Shown here in pieces: positions 10,071-22,711 of a stretch of 64,000 nt of DNA (the stretch's first letter is position 1; every line of letters begins with the position of its first letter). Under the pieces are notes generated by a model. That model was not told where the DNA came from. It made no database searches and was given only the letters and a program-made list of their open reading frames with translations. A program made the translations under genes and the position numbers. The DNA lies in assembly GCA_001600875.1 (NCBI GenBank), contig BCLD01000006.1, forward strand, positions 759,017 through 823,016, written 5' to 3'. This stretch comes from Solicoccozyma terricola. Lineage: Eukaryota > Basidiomycota > Tremellomycetes > Filobasidiales > Piskurozymaceae.

Positions 10071-12831
10071 TCTCCCCACCCGATCCGGACGCTATCAGGA
10101 AGCACACCGTCTCGCTCAAACCCACAGACAACAGCTCCTGAAATCACATAAACTCATCATGGTAGTCGACCTGGACCAAACTGTCATTCACGCTGCAGTG
10201 GACCCAACGATCGGAGAATGGTTGAATGAATGTGGATTCTGGGAGAGTAGTCGATTAGGATACAAAAAGCACCCTCATCCACATGGGAAGGACTTTCATG
10301 GATCTCATGAAGCACCTGATTCGGAGCGCGGTGAAGGTACCAGTGCGGATTCCAAGGGAAAGGGGAAAGCAACGGATGAGAGTGTTGAGCATGAGAAGAA
10401 ACAGAGGAATCCTAATCGGGAAGCATTGCAGGATGTGTTCAGATTCCAATTACCGAATGAGTTACCGCCTGGATATGGGAAGGGAAGGTTCAGTCAGAAA
10501 TTGCCAGAAGAGGATGGGGATAGCTGTTGGTATTACATCAAACCGAGGTGAGCCCACCTTGTGCAATAGAGATAGTGATGACTAGGCATTGACATCGATC
10601 ATTTCTTTCTCCTTCTCTTAGACCCGGGCTCGTGGAATTCCTCAGAGATATGGCAGAGCTATACGAATTCCATGTGTATACAGCAGGATCTAGAACATAC
10701 GCCAACGCGGTGTGTAAAGGATTAGACCCAGATGGAAAATACTTTGGCGATAGGATATTGAGTCGGGATGAGAGTGGGAGTGAGTAGGATCTCCGGTGAC
10801 GTCTTGAGACCCTATTAACTGAACCATCCTTGATCAATGATAGACGCGGCGCAGAAAACATTGAAGAGGTTGTTCCCAACTGATCAAAGCATGGTGGTCG
10901 TCATCGATGATCGATACGAAGTCTGGAATCACGCTGCAAATCTGGTCAAGGTGGTGCCATGTGAGTTTTTCAAGGGGGGGTGGTCTGGTGTGAATTAGCC
11001 TGCGCAAATTTTTGATTTTTTTTTTCTCGCCAGACGACTTCTTCGTCGGAATGGGAGATATAAACTCTGCTTTCGTAGCACCACGAGCGATCGATGACAC
11101 ACCCGCACGTTCGGACACGTCAGGCACAGATAACACCAACCCTGAACACAAACTGAAAGATGTCCTCGTTGGCATGGAAGCTGACGCACAGGAAATACTC
11201 GAACAAGCTCAAGCGATCGAAGAACAGCTTATCGAACGTCCACTCGCGAAGATGCAAGCCGAGCTAGAGAAAGAAGATGCGGTTGCACGGTCAACGACTC
11301 CGGAGGCTGAAGCTGAGGCGGCTACGGAGCTAGGTGATGGAACCGAGGCGAAAGTAGACGCGGGCTCGGCTGGAAGGGCTTTATTGAAAGCAAAGGATGG
11401 CGAGCTTGCACGGCTACAACATGTGGGTTACCGGTGAACCGACCAGAATGACTATCCTCCTGACATTTCAGGGATCCCTTAGATTCTGAAAGAGATTCAC
11501 GGTCGCTTCTACGCTGCGCTAGGTGACAACAAAGAAGGGTTCCGCATTCTGCCTTCGACGGAGCCAACACCCAACGTCATGTACGACGTCAGAGTGAGTG
11601 TTCGGAGCTGCGTATCTACCGGTCAGTTCTACCATATTGACTTTGTCATCTTTCTCTTAGCATATCATACCTTACATGCAGCGCAAGATTCTCGCCAAAT
11701 GTACGATATGTTTCTCAGGCATTGTTCCTTTAAACCAGCGACCCGAACAGTGAGTATCCCGGCGTCTTAGTTCCAATCTCGTATTGATCACTTATCAGTC
11801 TTACCTGGGAAGAAACGAGCATTGGCTACTCGCAACCTTATTCGGTGCAAAGTGTACACACCACCTGGGACCCGAAGTCACTCATCTAGTGACGGCTCAG
11901 GTGAGGTCATCGTTTCGAAAGGTCTACGCTCACAAAGCTGACCCAATCGCTTTTCAGGCCGACACTCAGAAGGTCTATCAGGCGCATCGTCTCCCTAACG
12001 TCAAAGTCGTATGGAAAGAATGGCTTCGTCATTCGATCGATATGTGGCAACGTCAAGACGAAGGACCGTACTTGGTGCCTAAGCCAGTCAAAGACTCCAA
12101 GGCGACAACGACCGCCTCCACCGAAGGCGTACAAACTGCGCCTGCAACGCCTTCTTCTGACGGAGAACGCAATGATGCCGACGAGGAAGACGTGGATCGA
12201 GCCGGACACCTGCATCTTGACGTGCACGAGGAGGACATAGACGCTGAAATGAATGCCTTTTTGGCCGAGTCAGACTCAGAGATGGGAAGTGACGACGGCG
12301 AATTGCGCGGCAGGTGAGTTCATCAAAGCGCATTGAGCGCCATCTCCGGCCAGTGAACACGCCTTCCATCTCATACAGCGTCGCAACCGAGTCCCGGAAG
12401 AGGCCGCGCACTTCTGCACTGGCCAATGAGATCTCTGCCTCCAGCTCCTCGACACCTGAGATAGGCTACGAAGGCGGCGAAGGCAAGCCGATCCGCAAAC
12501 GAGCTCGATTTGCTGCTGAAGAGATCGCCACGGAATTTGCGGATGTCGAAGAAGAATGGGTCGAGGAAAATTATGACGAATATCCAGATGAGGAGAATAT
12601 CGAGGAGCCGGATGAATCGGTAGATGGTCTGCTCGTTGAAGGAGTCGCTGCGGATGGCGGCGAGCGTGGTCTGGCCGGAACGGAGCAAGTGAGTGTGGTG
12701 ATATATTGAGGTGCTTAGCTACCCGACCGTTGATTGAATTTGCTTAGATGGCTCTGGATGTTGCCGGAGGTAATGAGGATGTTGCGAAAAGTGATGGTCA
12801 TCTCCAAGGGCGCACACATGCTAATGAATAA
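9233..12831 (+). CDS. FCP1: RNA polymerase II CTD phosphatase Fcp1
   Basis: Nuclear Mg-dependent phosphatase that removes phosphate from the Pol II C-terminal domain. Thirteen exons: 9233-9606, 9674-9763, 9829-9982, 10099-10547, 10622-10779, 10844-10960, 11034-11422, 11483-11593, 11682-11749, 11813-11900, 11958-12313, 12379-12688, 12748-12831 (915 aa). The N-terminal part has a biotinyl/lipoyl-like stretch (LLVSPGQKVVRGQKLLTY) and the CSHPVVFSGLCAVCGKDL cysteine motif. The FCPH catalytic motif is DLDQTVIHA (DxDxT/V) with later VVVIDDRYEVW. A BRCT domain starts at FSGIVPLN and includes ATLFGAKC and VTHLVTA. The C-terminus is acidic with a basic KRARF patch. The exon 10 acceptor (11811-11812) is the least certain splice. 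The intron before exon 4 holds a 36-nt C run. Confidence 0.92.
10033..10068 (+). repeat. 36-nt poly-C tract in FCP1 intron
   Basis: Uninterrupted run of C in the third FCP1 intron, ending 30 nt before the inferred acceptor at 10097-10098. It reads through as polyproline in a naive translation but is excluded by splicing. Confidence 0.9.
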
Positions 12832-12966
12832 GCGAAATGATAGCATCCTCGGGATAACCCCGTTGTAACCTACAAACACCCTGATAGTTGTGTGATCTAT
12901 TGTCATCGTTACATGTACAAAGCTTCTTGACGTCAAGTTTGGTTTACCCCCTCATCCTGTAAATGA

Positions 12967-13851
12967 TCAAGTTCGTGAAGACAACTTCTCGACGTCCTCC
13001 AAAGCCTGCGACACCTTCTCCACACCCTGCGAAAATTGATCGCTTGATTAGATTACACGTTTTGACCGGACGTAAAAATCATGTTCGTTGGTTTGACTCA
13101 CTCTTCCAAGCTCATTCAAATGATGATCAGCAATAGCATGCTGTCTCTTCAATGATTCGTTATCTTTCTTCAAGGATTTAAGTTGCTCAGACAGTGTTGC
13201 CACTTGTTCTTCTCGACTCGTCAATGAATCCAAGTGATGTTGTAGACGAGCGTGTAGTAGAGCAGGTTCGTATTCCGGATCTGAAGGTGTGGCTGTTGAC
13301 AACATCGTCGATTCAGATCGTTAGATTGACGAGGAATCTAAAGCAGATTCTGAGTCTGAGGAAGGCTAAGCTCACGTAGGGAGGCGAGTATATCTGGAGG
13401 TGCAGATTGGAGGAAGTCCTCTGTTGTTGGCAATGATGACAAGAGGTCTGTTGCTCTGTGACGTTCACATGTATCAGTGTCCACCGTGTCAATGACATCC
13501 ACCCGTCCACACTAACGGCAGATCACCACGTTCGGCTATCCCACTCTGAGTCAATTGTCTTGTCAACTGCTGTACCGCCTCTCTGTGCTTCACTACCGTT
13601 TGTAATTCCCTCTCTTTGTCCTCCAAAGCCTGACGAATGGCTTCCACAGATACTTTTGACTGGATGAGAGACTCTTGGGAGGAGCGAGTCAAGGACTTGA
13701 GGTAAGATGAGGTGGTTGAGGGGATAGTGAGGTCGGAGGACGGGGAGTCGAGGAGGGAGAGGACGAGGGAAAGAACGGCTTGAGGTTGGTAGGAGGATGT
13801 AGATGTGAGAGGGTGGACGGAAGACTTGGTGGTGCTGGTGGTGGATGCCAT
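12967..13851 (-). CDS. Small coiled-coil protein, unrecognised
   Basis: I do not recognise the family. Four exons on the minus strand: 13517-13851, 13376-13455, 13102-13292, 12967-13026 (221 aa). The N-terminus is Ser/Thr-rich (STTSTTKSSVHPLTSTSS), followed by a leucine-rich stretch LSLVLSLLDSP. Two heptad-like stretches follow: one around QALEDKERELQTVVKHREAV and a second around LTSREEQVATLSEQLKSLKK continuing to LNELGRGVEKVSQALEDVEK. The overall shape suits a small structural subunit of a larger assembly (for example kinetochore, spindle or vesicle tethering), but nothing in the sequence decides this. Splices were chosen on GT/AG and phase and give one continuous reading. It converges with FCP1 (135 bp between stops) and is divergent from the cullin. 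Confidence 0.7.
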
Positions 13852-14037
13852 TGCAGTGACGAGGTGATGTCAGTGCCGTGATGTGATGGCCCTCCCTGTA
13901 ATTATTATTCTGAACATGAGCTGATGGTCTCCCTCCCATCGGGCTAGATCGCCCGTCCATTCCCATAGGAGAAGGTCGTCTTCGGCGACGTCCATCGGTC
14001 CATCGGTCCATCCTCAACGTCGTCCGCCATCATCACC

Positions 14038-17000
14038 ATGACGTCCATCTTGTTCCCCACACGGACCAAGGCCTTTTCAGCTATCCATCCCACGGCCGCT
14101 CCCTCGTCCACGTCAAGAGGGACAGGGACAGGGACAGACTCATCCGTCAAGCGCATTAGACTCTCCCCTCTAGGTTCGTCGCCTTCCATCTTCCCGTCTC
14201 CACCGATGCATCTACCTAACGTCTGACGATTCAAAATAGCACCTAAGTCTCCACCGTTCGATCCAGCATCTTCACTTTCCACCCTCGTCTCCTCGTTCCC
14301 CCTTATCCTTACTCATAAACCAACACCTGAACCATATCACACTCTTCAATCTCTATGTCGCGTTCTGGTCACGCCTCCACATTCATACGGAAACGAGATC
14401 TATCATGCCGCTCAAGAGGCATTACAGGTGTCTGCTACAGGAATCGCTAGACAGCTTAGAGGAGTGGCTATGGAGAATAGAGGAGTCACATCTGAGGTAG
14501 AGGCGGTGAATTGGTTGAAAGGTGTTCAGGATGTTTGGAAGGAATGGGAGGGATACGCTGTGAGTTGACATCCAGTTGGACTGATTTGTTTTCAAGTTCC
14601 ATCCCTTATTCTGAGCCTGTTTGGACGGAATAGAAACGTTTCGAGTCGGTACTCATATACCTCGATCGTCGGTATATCCCGTCCAAAGACCTCGCCTCCA
14701 TCCGGTGAGCATCGACATTCAGTTTCTGTGGAATCTCCTCTGAGACTCACTTTTCATGTTCTTCTGGGTTTCTCAGTGAGATGTCCTCGCAAGCATTCAA
14801 AGAGTCTGTGCTTGACGATCCGATTTTGAAAGAGAAATGCTTGGCTGCTTTTGGGAGCTGGTTGGATGGAGAACGAGCGAGGTAAGTCTAGGCTGTCCAT
14901 CTACTTTCTGCATATGACCGATCCGAATGTCTGACGTGGAACCAATAGATCATCTGCATCGTCCAGTACCGATTCGCCGACTTATCAAGACGTCAAATCA
15001 TTTATCGATATGACGCTCACGCTCTCAGCCTCCGATCTGTACAAATCTCATCACGTCTCTCGTACCCAACAGGACTATGCCGCGTCATCCTCTGAACTAG
15101 CTTCTAAGATCTCCTCCACTACCCCTCTTGAGGGTAAACCGGCCACCGAGTACATCACATGGGTTCGCTCGAAGCTCATTGAGGAACAGAAGTTATGTCA
15201 GGCGATTTGGTCGGGATCTTCAACGTCTGATCAAGACAGCTCGCAAAGTGCAGTAGTTGATCATGTTCGAGGTATTTGGGAGGAAGTTTGGAAGGACGTG
15301 AAAACGGAGATTGAGAAAGAATGTATCGAAAGATATCTGGTAGAGCATGTTCAACGTGGTGAGTTCCTTCCCCATCCGTCCTAGACAACGTTCTGAGAAG
15401 AGCATTAACGGAGGGACGATTGTGATAGCTGTCGATGAGACGCTTGAAGGGAAGAATCCTCAGGATTTGAAAGTGTTGTACGAGTTGATGACGAGTGTTA
15501 GGAAGTTTACCGTGTTTAAGAATGCGTTCTCTAAGCATATCAAGGTGAATGATCATATTCACACATTCAAATCAGGTGACCCGCTGATGAGCATGGTTAA
15601 CAACAGACGCATGCGACACAACTCATCGCTGATCCAGCTCAGGACGCTACTATGGTCGCTTCCATTCTTGAATTCAAACATCAACTTGACAACGCCATCG
15701 AGGTGATATACGACTTTGATCCGAAAACGGAACGGGAGATGAAGTCCCCTGAAATGGTGGTCAAAGAGGAAAAGAGGAAGTTGGTCTTGGAGAATGAGGT
15801 CAGAGAGGGGTTGAAGTTTGCAGTAGAAACTAGGCAAGAGAAACCGGCTGAATTGATTGGTGAGTGCTGATCGTGTGCAAAGATGGGATGCAAACTGATA
15901 GGCAGAGATGCTGGGCGCAGCCAAACACCTCGATTCCGTCATGCGTAAAGGTCAAGGTTCACTCGACCAAGCTCGGTTCGAACATTCTCTTGATGAGATT
16001 GTTTCTCTAGTCAAATATACCAAGGATAAGGACGTCTTCAAGGAATTCTATATGACGCAATTGGCCAAGAGATTGCTTCTGAGTAAGAGCGCTTCGAATG
16101 AAGAGGAATTGAGCATGGTGAAAAAGTTGAAGACAGGTGAGATTGCATGACGCATTGAGGCGGACTGAGCTGACCCCGACAAACGAACACAGAGTACGGA
16201 GAGGAGTTCACGACGGGGGACGCAATGATCAAAGATCTGTCTACCTCAGAAGAGTGAGCGAGATTGCAGAGCTCGTCGCACAGCGCAATCTGACCATGCT
16301 CTACCGTCTAGCATGAACAACAAATACCAAGAACTTATGGTCAAGAACGGCAAAGGAGAAAGCAATTTAACGGTCTACGTTCTCAGTCAGGGTCAATGGC
16401 CACAGTGAGTCGAATAACCTTTGGAACGAAGAAGCAAACCTGACTTGGCGACTATTTTAGATACAAACAACTGCAGAAGGGTTGGGAGAACATGGCGTTG
16501 CCACCAAATGTTCGTTTCCCAGGCCATCATCGGAACCAATCCAGCATCGTTGCTGAATGTTATATCCCAACGCTTAGATGCAGAAACAACTCACCGAATT
16601 TGCAGCGTGGTACAACCACACGTACTCTGGAAGAGTCCTCTCCTGGCGTCATCAGCACACAACTGTTACGCTCACTGCTCGCTTCCCAAGCGGCACCAAG
16701 GAGATCGGCGTTAGCTTGTTTCAAGCGATGGTGCTGTTGCAGTTCAACGAGACCGACACCTTGGATTTCGAAGAGATCTTTGCGCACACTGGAATCGGTG
16801 AGTGTATCGCGGTGGATGACGTTAACATGTTGTTCTTATCCATTCATTCCAATTCAGAGCGCGGAGAGTTGATTCGCACGCTCCAGTCTCTCTATGGTGT
16901 CAAAGCCACGAGGATGTTGGTCAAACGGCCACCAGGCAAAGACGTCGCGCCGACCGACAAATTTACTTTCAATGCTGGATTCACGAGAGACAGGATCAAG

Positions 17001-17411
17001 TTTAAGATCAACCAATTGCAGCAAGATCTTTCTGTGCGTATCCTATGGCTTTCAAAGCTCATTGACCCACACTGACATTTTATTCACGTCTAGGCCGAAG
17101 AGACGAAGCAGACAACCGAAAGAGTGTTCGAGGACAGAGTGCTCACACTCGATGCTCAAATCGTCCGAATTATGAAAGGCAAGAAGGCTCTAAAACTGAA
17201 TGAGCTTGTGAATGAGACCGTGGAAGCAGTCAGCAAGATGTTCATGCCCGAGGTCAAGGCCATCAAGAAGCAGATCGAGAGTCTGATCGAGCGCGAGGTA
17301 AGTGGAGGCGATCGAGGGATCAGGCAAATCGTTGCTGAGACTCTTACTTCGTCATCATAGTACCTGGAACGGGATGAGACTGATAGAAACCTGTTGAAAT
17401 ACCTTGCCTAG
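14038..17411 (+). CDS. Cullin scaffold of a RING ubiquitin ligase (CUL4-like)
   Basis: Cullin: binds an adaptor at its N-terminus and the RING protein Rbx1 at its C-terminus. Fifteen exons: 14038-14173, 14240-14559, 14634-14704, 14777-14881, 14949-15358, 15429-15544, 15607-15859, 15906-16136, 16193-16253, 16312-16404, 16461-16509, 16578-16797, 16858-17033, 17094-17297, 17361-17411 (831 aa). The cullin-homology region is clear: DVFKEFYMTQLAKRLL, SWRHQHTTVTL, and the winged-helix neddylation segment LDAQIVRIMKGKKAL with the acceptor Lys in IVRIMK. It ends with the canonical YLERDETDRNLLKYLA. A basic KRIRL patch near the N-terminus resembles a nuclear signal and favours CUL4 over CUL3, but the subtype is inferred. 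The 3' splice site of intron 5 is ambiguous (see findings). Confidence 0.9.
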
Positions 17412-17565
17412 ATGTGGCCGTTGCTCATATTGCATTGTGTTTGGTACAAATGCTGGTCATGTCCTGTAGTGTGTAGTCCTATCTAATTATGGTCGTCTCC
17501 ATATCTGCTCGTCATGTCGTGAAAATTGGACACCTCCACGTCCACAAAGGTTGTCATCTAGAAGG

Positions 17566-20277
17566 TCACTTGTAGATGGCAGTCCCGTGCACCGTCCTCC
17601 TCATCAGGCGTTCTGTTGACGTTAACAACGGTCCTCCAGTGATCATAAGCACCTGGTACTCAGTATTGCGGCTGTTCATTGGCGGGCATCGTCAGCTACT
17701 AGGCATCTACGGTTGTCAAATGTGACTGCAACGTACCTCAACATCGAGAGGTTGATTCGAAAGCCCGCCAGCGCCTGTATTGGCTTGATTACCCAGTCAG
17801 GTGGACCTCTGTCCCTCTCTGCAGACTTCATCGCTCCATTTCCATTTTTACTTCTTAGCGGCATCTGGTGAACCTTCTTCTTGATCCAACCCGCCTTGGT
17901 CATCCTTTCATCCGGTCGCAAGTCCGAACGACCATCGTCACTTCGGGTACGCTTGAGTGGTTGTTCTTCTTGGGAGTTCAGGAAGGGTCGTTTGCTGCCA
18001 TTTGCGTGAGGCTGCGTTTGCGACCCGTCTGTCTCAGTATCAGATCCAAAACTGGCGGCTTGTGCATCGATTTCTACTTGAGTATTCTCCTTCCGATGAC
18101 GGGGCTGGGTTTCATCTTCCTTCTGGTCAACTTGTGTGATACCTCCTCGTTTCTCTATCAATCCTCGGATTCCCGATTCTCTGATGTCTGCGCGCATCGG
18201 TCTTACGAGTTTGAGCCGAAGATATGATATTAGTCTCTCCGGCCATTGTGTGTGCGACTAGTAGCATACCTTCCAGGGTCATACATAAGAATGTTGATAT
18301 TTCCTTGTTTATTCTCCTCATATCCAACGATTGTACGAGAATGTCCAGAATGCTTTCCCCAGATACCAACTCACGGTTCAGCTTCGAGATGTCAAGGGCA
18401 ATCTCTACAGATAACCTACCTGTAATATCAACGGCATCTTCTTCGTCATCCTGACATTCTTCGTTGATGACGCCCCTTGACTCTGCATTAGAACTTCGAA
18501 TGCAGAAGCTGTTGACTTTGATCCAGCATTATCGACCGGATCAGGCTCGTCCTATATAATCCAGGATCAGTAAAATAATCAGCCATAATTCATGAGGTGA
18601 CGCACAAAGTATTTGCGAACAAAGGCGACTAGAGCACTATGAGTCGATGAAGCGGAGAAGAATTTCGCGCCAGATGCCTTCGGGAAGTCATCTGGTCAAT
18701 ACAAGAGAATCAGATATAAATCCATCAAATAGAGCATCAACAACCTCACAGAGTTTGCACCTGTAACACTCTGTGTCAGCTTGAACAACATCATTCCAAC
18801 AATCATAGCATAAGATTGCTCACGGAATGCCTTGTCTCGACAACAGCGCATAGATATCTAGTGCCAGGGTCCAAATCAGGTACCAAACGACCGAGAGATG
18901 CTCGACAATCTCACCAGAAGTACCAATCCATTTATTCGTACCCACCACGCTCCCTTTCAATTGGTTTTTACCGTCTTGATCATATCCTGCTCCATTCCCA
19001 TATATAAGCGTTCCACCATACACGCATGTGCTTCGCGAGGACATACCATCCCTCCAAGCCTCTTCCAACCACTGCTGTAACATCTGAACACCAGGACCAT
19101 TATCTGATCCTGAGGGAGCATACACACATTGATATTGAGGATTCGAAGATACCACCGAGGTGAGAAACATCAAAGCATTTCGATAACCACATCCCCATCC
19201 TGAAAGCCCAAAATTCGTCAACATTTGGAGGCGAAGGAACGAGGAGATATGATATTTACCACCATCGAATCCTCTCTGGCACTGTATGTGTACCACACTA
19301 TCCGAACATAAAACAGCATGGCGCGTTATTCCTTGATTGTGGGAGTTTGTGAGTATCTTTTGAAGGACAGGGATGACACCTGTCGAATTTGAACTGGTAA
19401 GATGATGAGGAGACGTCTTTGAGAAGAGAACGAATTACCAGGTGAGAAGTTTTTCGGTAGGTTTGCAAGGTCACCATCGAGTTCATTCCACCTGTAAATC
19501 GTGTCAAGGCTTCAAGGTCTATATTCTTCTTTATATCAGCCTGGCGCGAAAGCCTACCATATGTCACTGCCATGTCGAGCTCCACCTTTTCCATCACCAA
19601 GCGGTATCATCTCACTCTCTTTTCCATTCATTCCATCTATAGCCATGATAAGCCATTGACACCGATTCCATGATCAACATTTAATCAGTGTGGAACAACC
19701 GGACAAATCACATACCTAGACATTCATTCAAATGCTCATTCTTCTCCTTTGTGGACATATCGATCATTGTGGATCCACAGAGCAAACATGTAGTATCCTC
19801 GTCCGCGCTGAGATTTCTACAGTGCAATGTTGGACGAAATGTCGGGAAGAGGTCAGAATGACTTCGTGTGGCGATGAAGGACATGTCTGTAGTAAGTACC
19901 CACTCATTATTGATCGTCTCCTGGTTGCTGGAACCATGACTGTCCACCTCTCCCCTACTCGTTCTTCTCTTCCCTCTTCCAGACACAATTTGCTCTTCTC
20001 CTTGTTCAACGACGTTCTCCACTCTCGAATCATAAATCACCCTCCCACTCTCATCTCTGATAATTTCAACTCCAGCGTCCTGAGATTGTGATACCGCCTG
20101 CAAATCCTCCATGACATGCGAATCACGAGCTACGAGTGCTTCCGGAACATCATCTTGGAAATGCGATTCAACGTGTGTTTGGAGGGTAGAGAGGGAGGAG
20201 TAGGAGTGGGAACAGACGGGACATTGATGCTCTGTCATAATGGTTGGTGTCCCCAGTGTATGAGCGGTGCTATACAC
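17566..20277 (-). CDS. ZUP1/Mug105-type C78 peptidase (deubiquitinase-like)
   Basis: Papain-fold cysteine peptidase of the UFSP/ZUFSP (C78) family; characterised members such as human ZUP1 and fission-yeast Mug105 cleave ubiquitin chains. The N-terminus has a C2H2 zinc finger (CPVCSHSYSSLSTLQTHVESH) and a second Cys/His motif (TCLLCGSTMIDM ending HLNECL). The catalytic domain follows: GVIPVLQKIL, the catalytic-Cys motif LSGWGCGYRNALMFL, and the His motif KHSGHSRTIVGYE followed by LMYDPGR. The C-terminal extension is basic and Ser/Gln-rich (KRPFLNSQEEQPLKRTRSD). It ends RNTEYQVLMITGGPLLTSTE, joined by the intron whose donor follows NLSML. The stop is at 17566-17568. The start may be the second Met (20238, MTEHQCPVC). 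The exon list is not fully resolved in 18400-18830. Confidence 0.82.
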
Positions 20278-20693
20278 TAGAGAGCTAATTGAAATGTGTG
20301 AATCTCTCTGTCAGCTGGCGAGATAGAGTCATTGATGGAGCTGCTGGACCTGGAAGTGTTGGGTTATGGATATATGGATTGCTGCTGCTCTGTAGAGACA
20401 TGTCTGGAGTCGGCGACTAACCCGTTGCTGACGTAATGCCCGAACGCGAGAAGGTTGGGCCCATTCAAACGCATCCCCCGATCTCATACCGTCACCATCG
20501 ACACCATCGGCACCATCAATCCCATCAGTAGATCACTCCAGTGGCCAGGATGTCGGTCTCATAGACATCTAGCACCCTGCTAGCTGTAGTCCATCAGCAG
20601 ATTGGTCGAATCTCACTGGGTCAATCCGCAATCGCAATCGCCTTCTTCATCAGTACTCAAACCGATCCTTGTCCCCCGTCCCCTTCTATCATC
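20278..20693. promoter_or_regulatory. Divergent promoter region, ZUP1-type and PP2C genes
   Basis: No gene is seen. This stretch lies between the starts of two divergent genes and should hold both promoters. It contains a run of ACCATCG/ACCATC repeats near 20485-20520, but no motif I can name with confidence. Confidence 0.5.
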
Positions 20694-22640
20694 ATGTCCA
20701 TCTCTCGTATAGGCACGATCATCAGACCATCATGGAAAAGAGCAGTCCTGCCCTCCATCTGCATTTTATCTGCACTAGATAGATTGAACTTTGGACAGGT
20801 CGCAGCCACGAGAAGATATCACGATCATGTTCGAGGATTTACACCAGAAGGTAAGCCAACCCTTTTTGTGCCCACACATACTCCGAATCTAATCGTAAAA
20901 TATATCACTATGACATAGGAGCGACATATAAAGTCCCTTTGTCCTCTAAGAAAGTAGTCGGAGTAGCTCAATCTCGTGGATGGAGAAAGTGAGTTGTGCT
21001 TTCCCCTCCCTCCACTCCAACTGCATCGCTCAGCTCCGAGCTCACCATATTGTCTTGCGTACCACAGTCAACAAGAAGACCGCACAACAATTACAACCCT
21101 CTCTCTCAACCCTGAAGAGTTACAACTTACTCTGGAATCGAATGATACATCCATCAAGTGGGAACCCGCATCATCTGCAACCCCACCTCCGTCATCCTCG
21201 ACAGCATCATCACCAAGTCTCGTCGATGACAAGGACATTCAATCGAATGGAGCGGAGAAAGAGGAAGTGAGTGCGTTGGATGAGGCTAACCGTCAAGTTG
21301 GGTATTTCGCTATATTCGATGGGTGAGCTCTCGCGATTCTCTCCTCTATCGCATCCCTTACTCGAGAGCTAACACCTGGTCTGGTGCTCTTGCCGAATAG
21401 ACACGGTGGTCCACAAGTATCACAATACTTGCATGAGAAATTACATAGCATAATTGAGGAGGTCGATAAGAAGGAAATAGATGAGGTTGTCAAGTTTACT
21501 ACTGGAATAGGTATGTCGTGTCGGCCTCGACATCAGAAACCAACTCTTTTTTCTTAATCGCTGGGATGGTTCTTATGGTGTTCCAGGTGGCTATTTTAGA
21601 CGTTTCAAAGGTGGTGCTCTATCTCGTTGGGTTGGACATCCTGATCTGAGACCGGCAATGACACTAGAAGAGCGAGCGACCTTGGCGTTTCTGACCGTAA
21701 GGACTATATATATATATCGCCTTGCTGTCTTTTTCAATACCGGGCTGACGGGAAGGGCCGATACATGACAGGCTGACCGAACGGTACTTTCACGAGATGA
21801 TACAAAACGATGCGGATCGACAGCAAGTTTAGCTCTTATACATTGTTTGGATATTCCATCACAGCCTTATTTCTCAGCGAAGAAGATTAGTTTGGTTACT
21901 GCTCATTGCGGGTAAGTTGCCCAGTATTTGGTCGGCTCTTTAGCGCAAATGAGGCTGAACCGAGAGAGGGGGGGGGGGGAGTACAGAGATACAACTATAC
22001 TACTTTGCTCAGCTGCGACTGGGAAAGTCGAGTTGTTGACAGAGAAACATCATGCGGAATCACGAGTTGAAGCTGCTAGATTGAGACGGCTTGGAGCTGG
22101 AGTCATTACTGATTCATTCGGGGAGTCGAGGTGGGTTTATGACAAGGGGGCGAAGGGTATAGTTGGCTGATTATGGGAGTTGCTCTACAGGTGGATGGGT
22201 GCGATCGAGAACACGAGAAGTTTTGGAGATGGGGATTATAAACCGTTGGGAGTTACCGCTGAGCCCGAGGTCAAGCATCGGATATTAAATGGTGAGTCTG
22301 CAATCGCGGGGCCTCGCAAAGAGACCCAAGTTGACTAACCATCGCTACAGGTGCCGATTACGCATATATGATCCTTGTAACGGACGGAGTCTCATCCATG
22401 ATATCCAATCAAGAGATAGTGGACCTGGCACGAACATCACCAGACCCTACCAAAGCAGCGGAAGCCATCGTAGGGTTTGCCGAGCATCTAGGGGCGCAAG
22501 ATAATTGTACGTGCATCGTCGTGCCATTAGCCGGATGGGGTAACGTGGGTGGGAAAGATGAGACCAAGGATAGAAGGGATTATAGAAGAAGGAAAGCGGG
22601 AGAACAGAGCTTCAAGATGGAAAGAAGTCAAAGAATGTAA
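20694..22640 (+). CDS. PP2C-family Ser/Thr phosphatase, mitochondrial PTC6-like
   Basis: Metal-dependent protein phosphatase. Nine exons: 20694-20850, 20919-20988, 21068-21322, 21401-21510, 21587-21696, 21772-21911, 21987-22130, 22191-22291, 22351-22640 (458 aa). The N-terminus is basic, lacks acidic residues and has a hydrophobic stretch, as in a mitochondrial targeting sequence. PP2C motifs follow in order: SRGWRNQQEDR, FAIFDGHGGPQVSQYL, a Ser-to-Leu stretch STASLALIHCL, VTAHCGDTTILLCS, HHAESRVEAARL, SFGDGDYKP, and MILVTDGVSS then LGAQDNCTCIVV. These include the metal-binding Asp residues. Mitochondrial localisation and PTC6 subtype are inferred. The intron before exon 7 has a 12-nt G run and the one after exon 5 a short TA repeat. 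It converges with IPK1 (71 bp between stops). Confidence 0.88.
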
Positions 22641-22711
22641 GAATTATATCTTGCTATCTCAAATGAGAGCAATGTGTATGTGTACATAAATAAATAGCAT
22701 TGTACAATCCA

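Noticed and set aside
9991..10098. Polyproline segment joined to the FCP1 catalytic exon
   Set aside because: It is the translation of the intronic 36-nt C run. The family sequence continues directly from KVSVE to EAHRLAQ when the intron is removed.
20600..20640. Possible tRNA-like B box
   Set aside because: GGTCGAATCTC resembles a B box only loosely, and I found no matching A box or cloverleaf.
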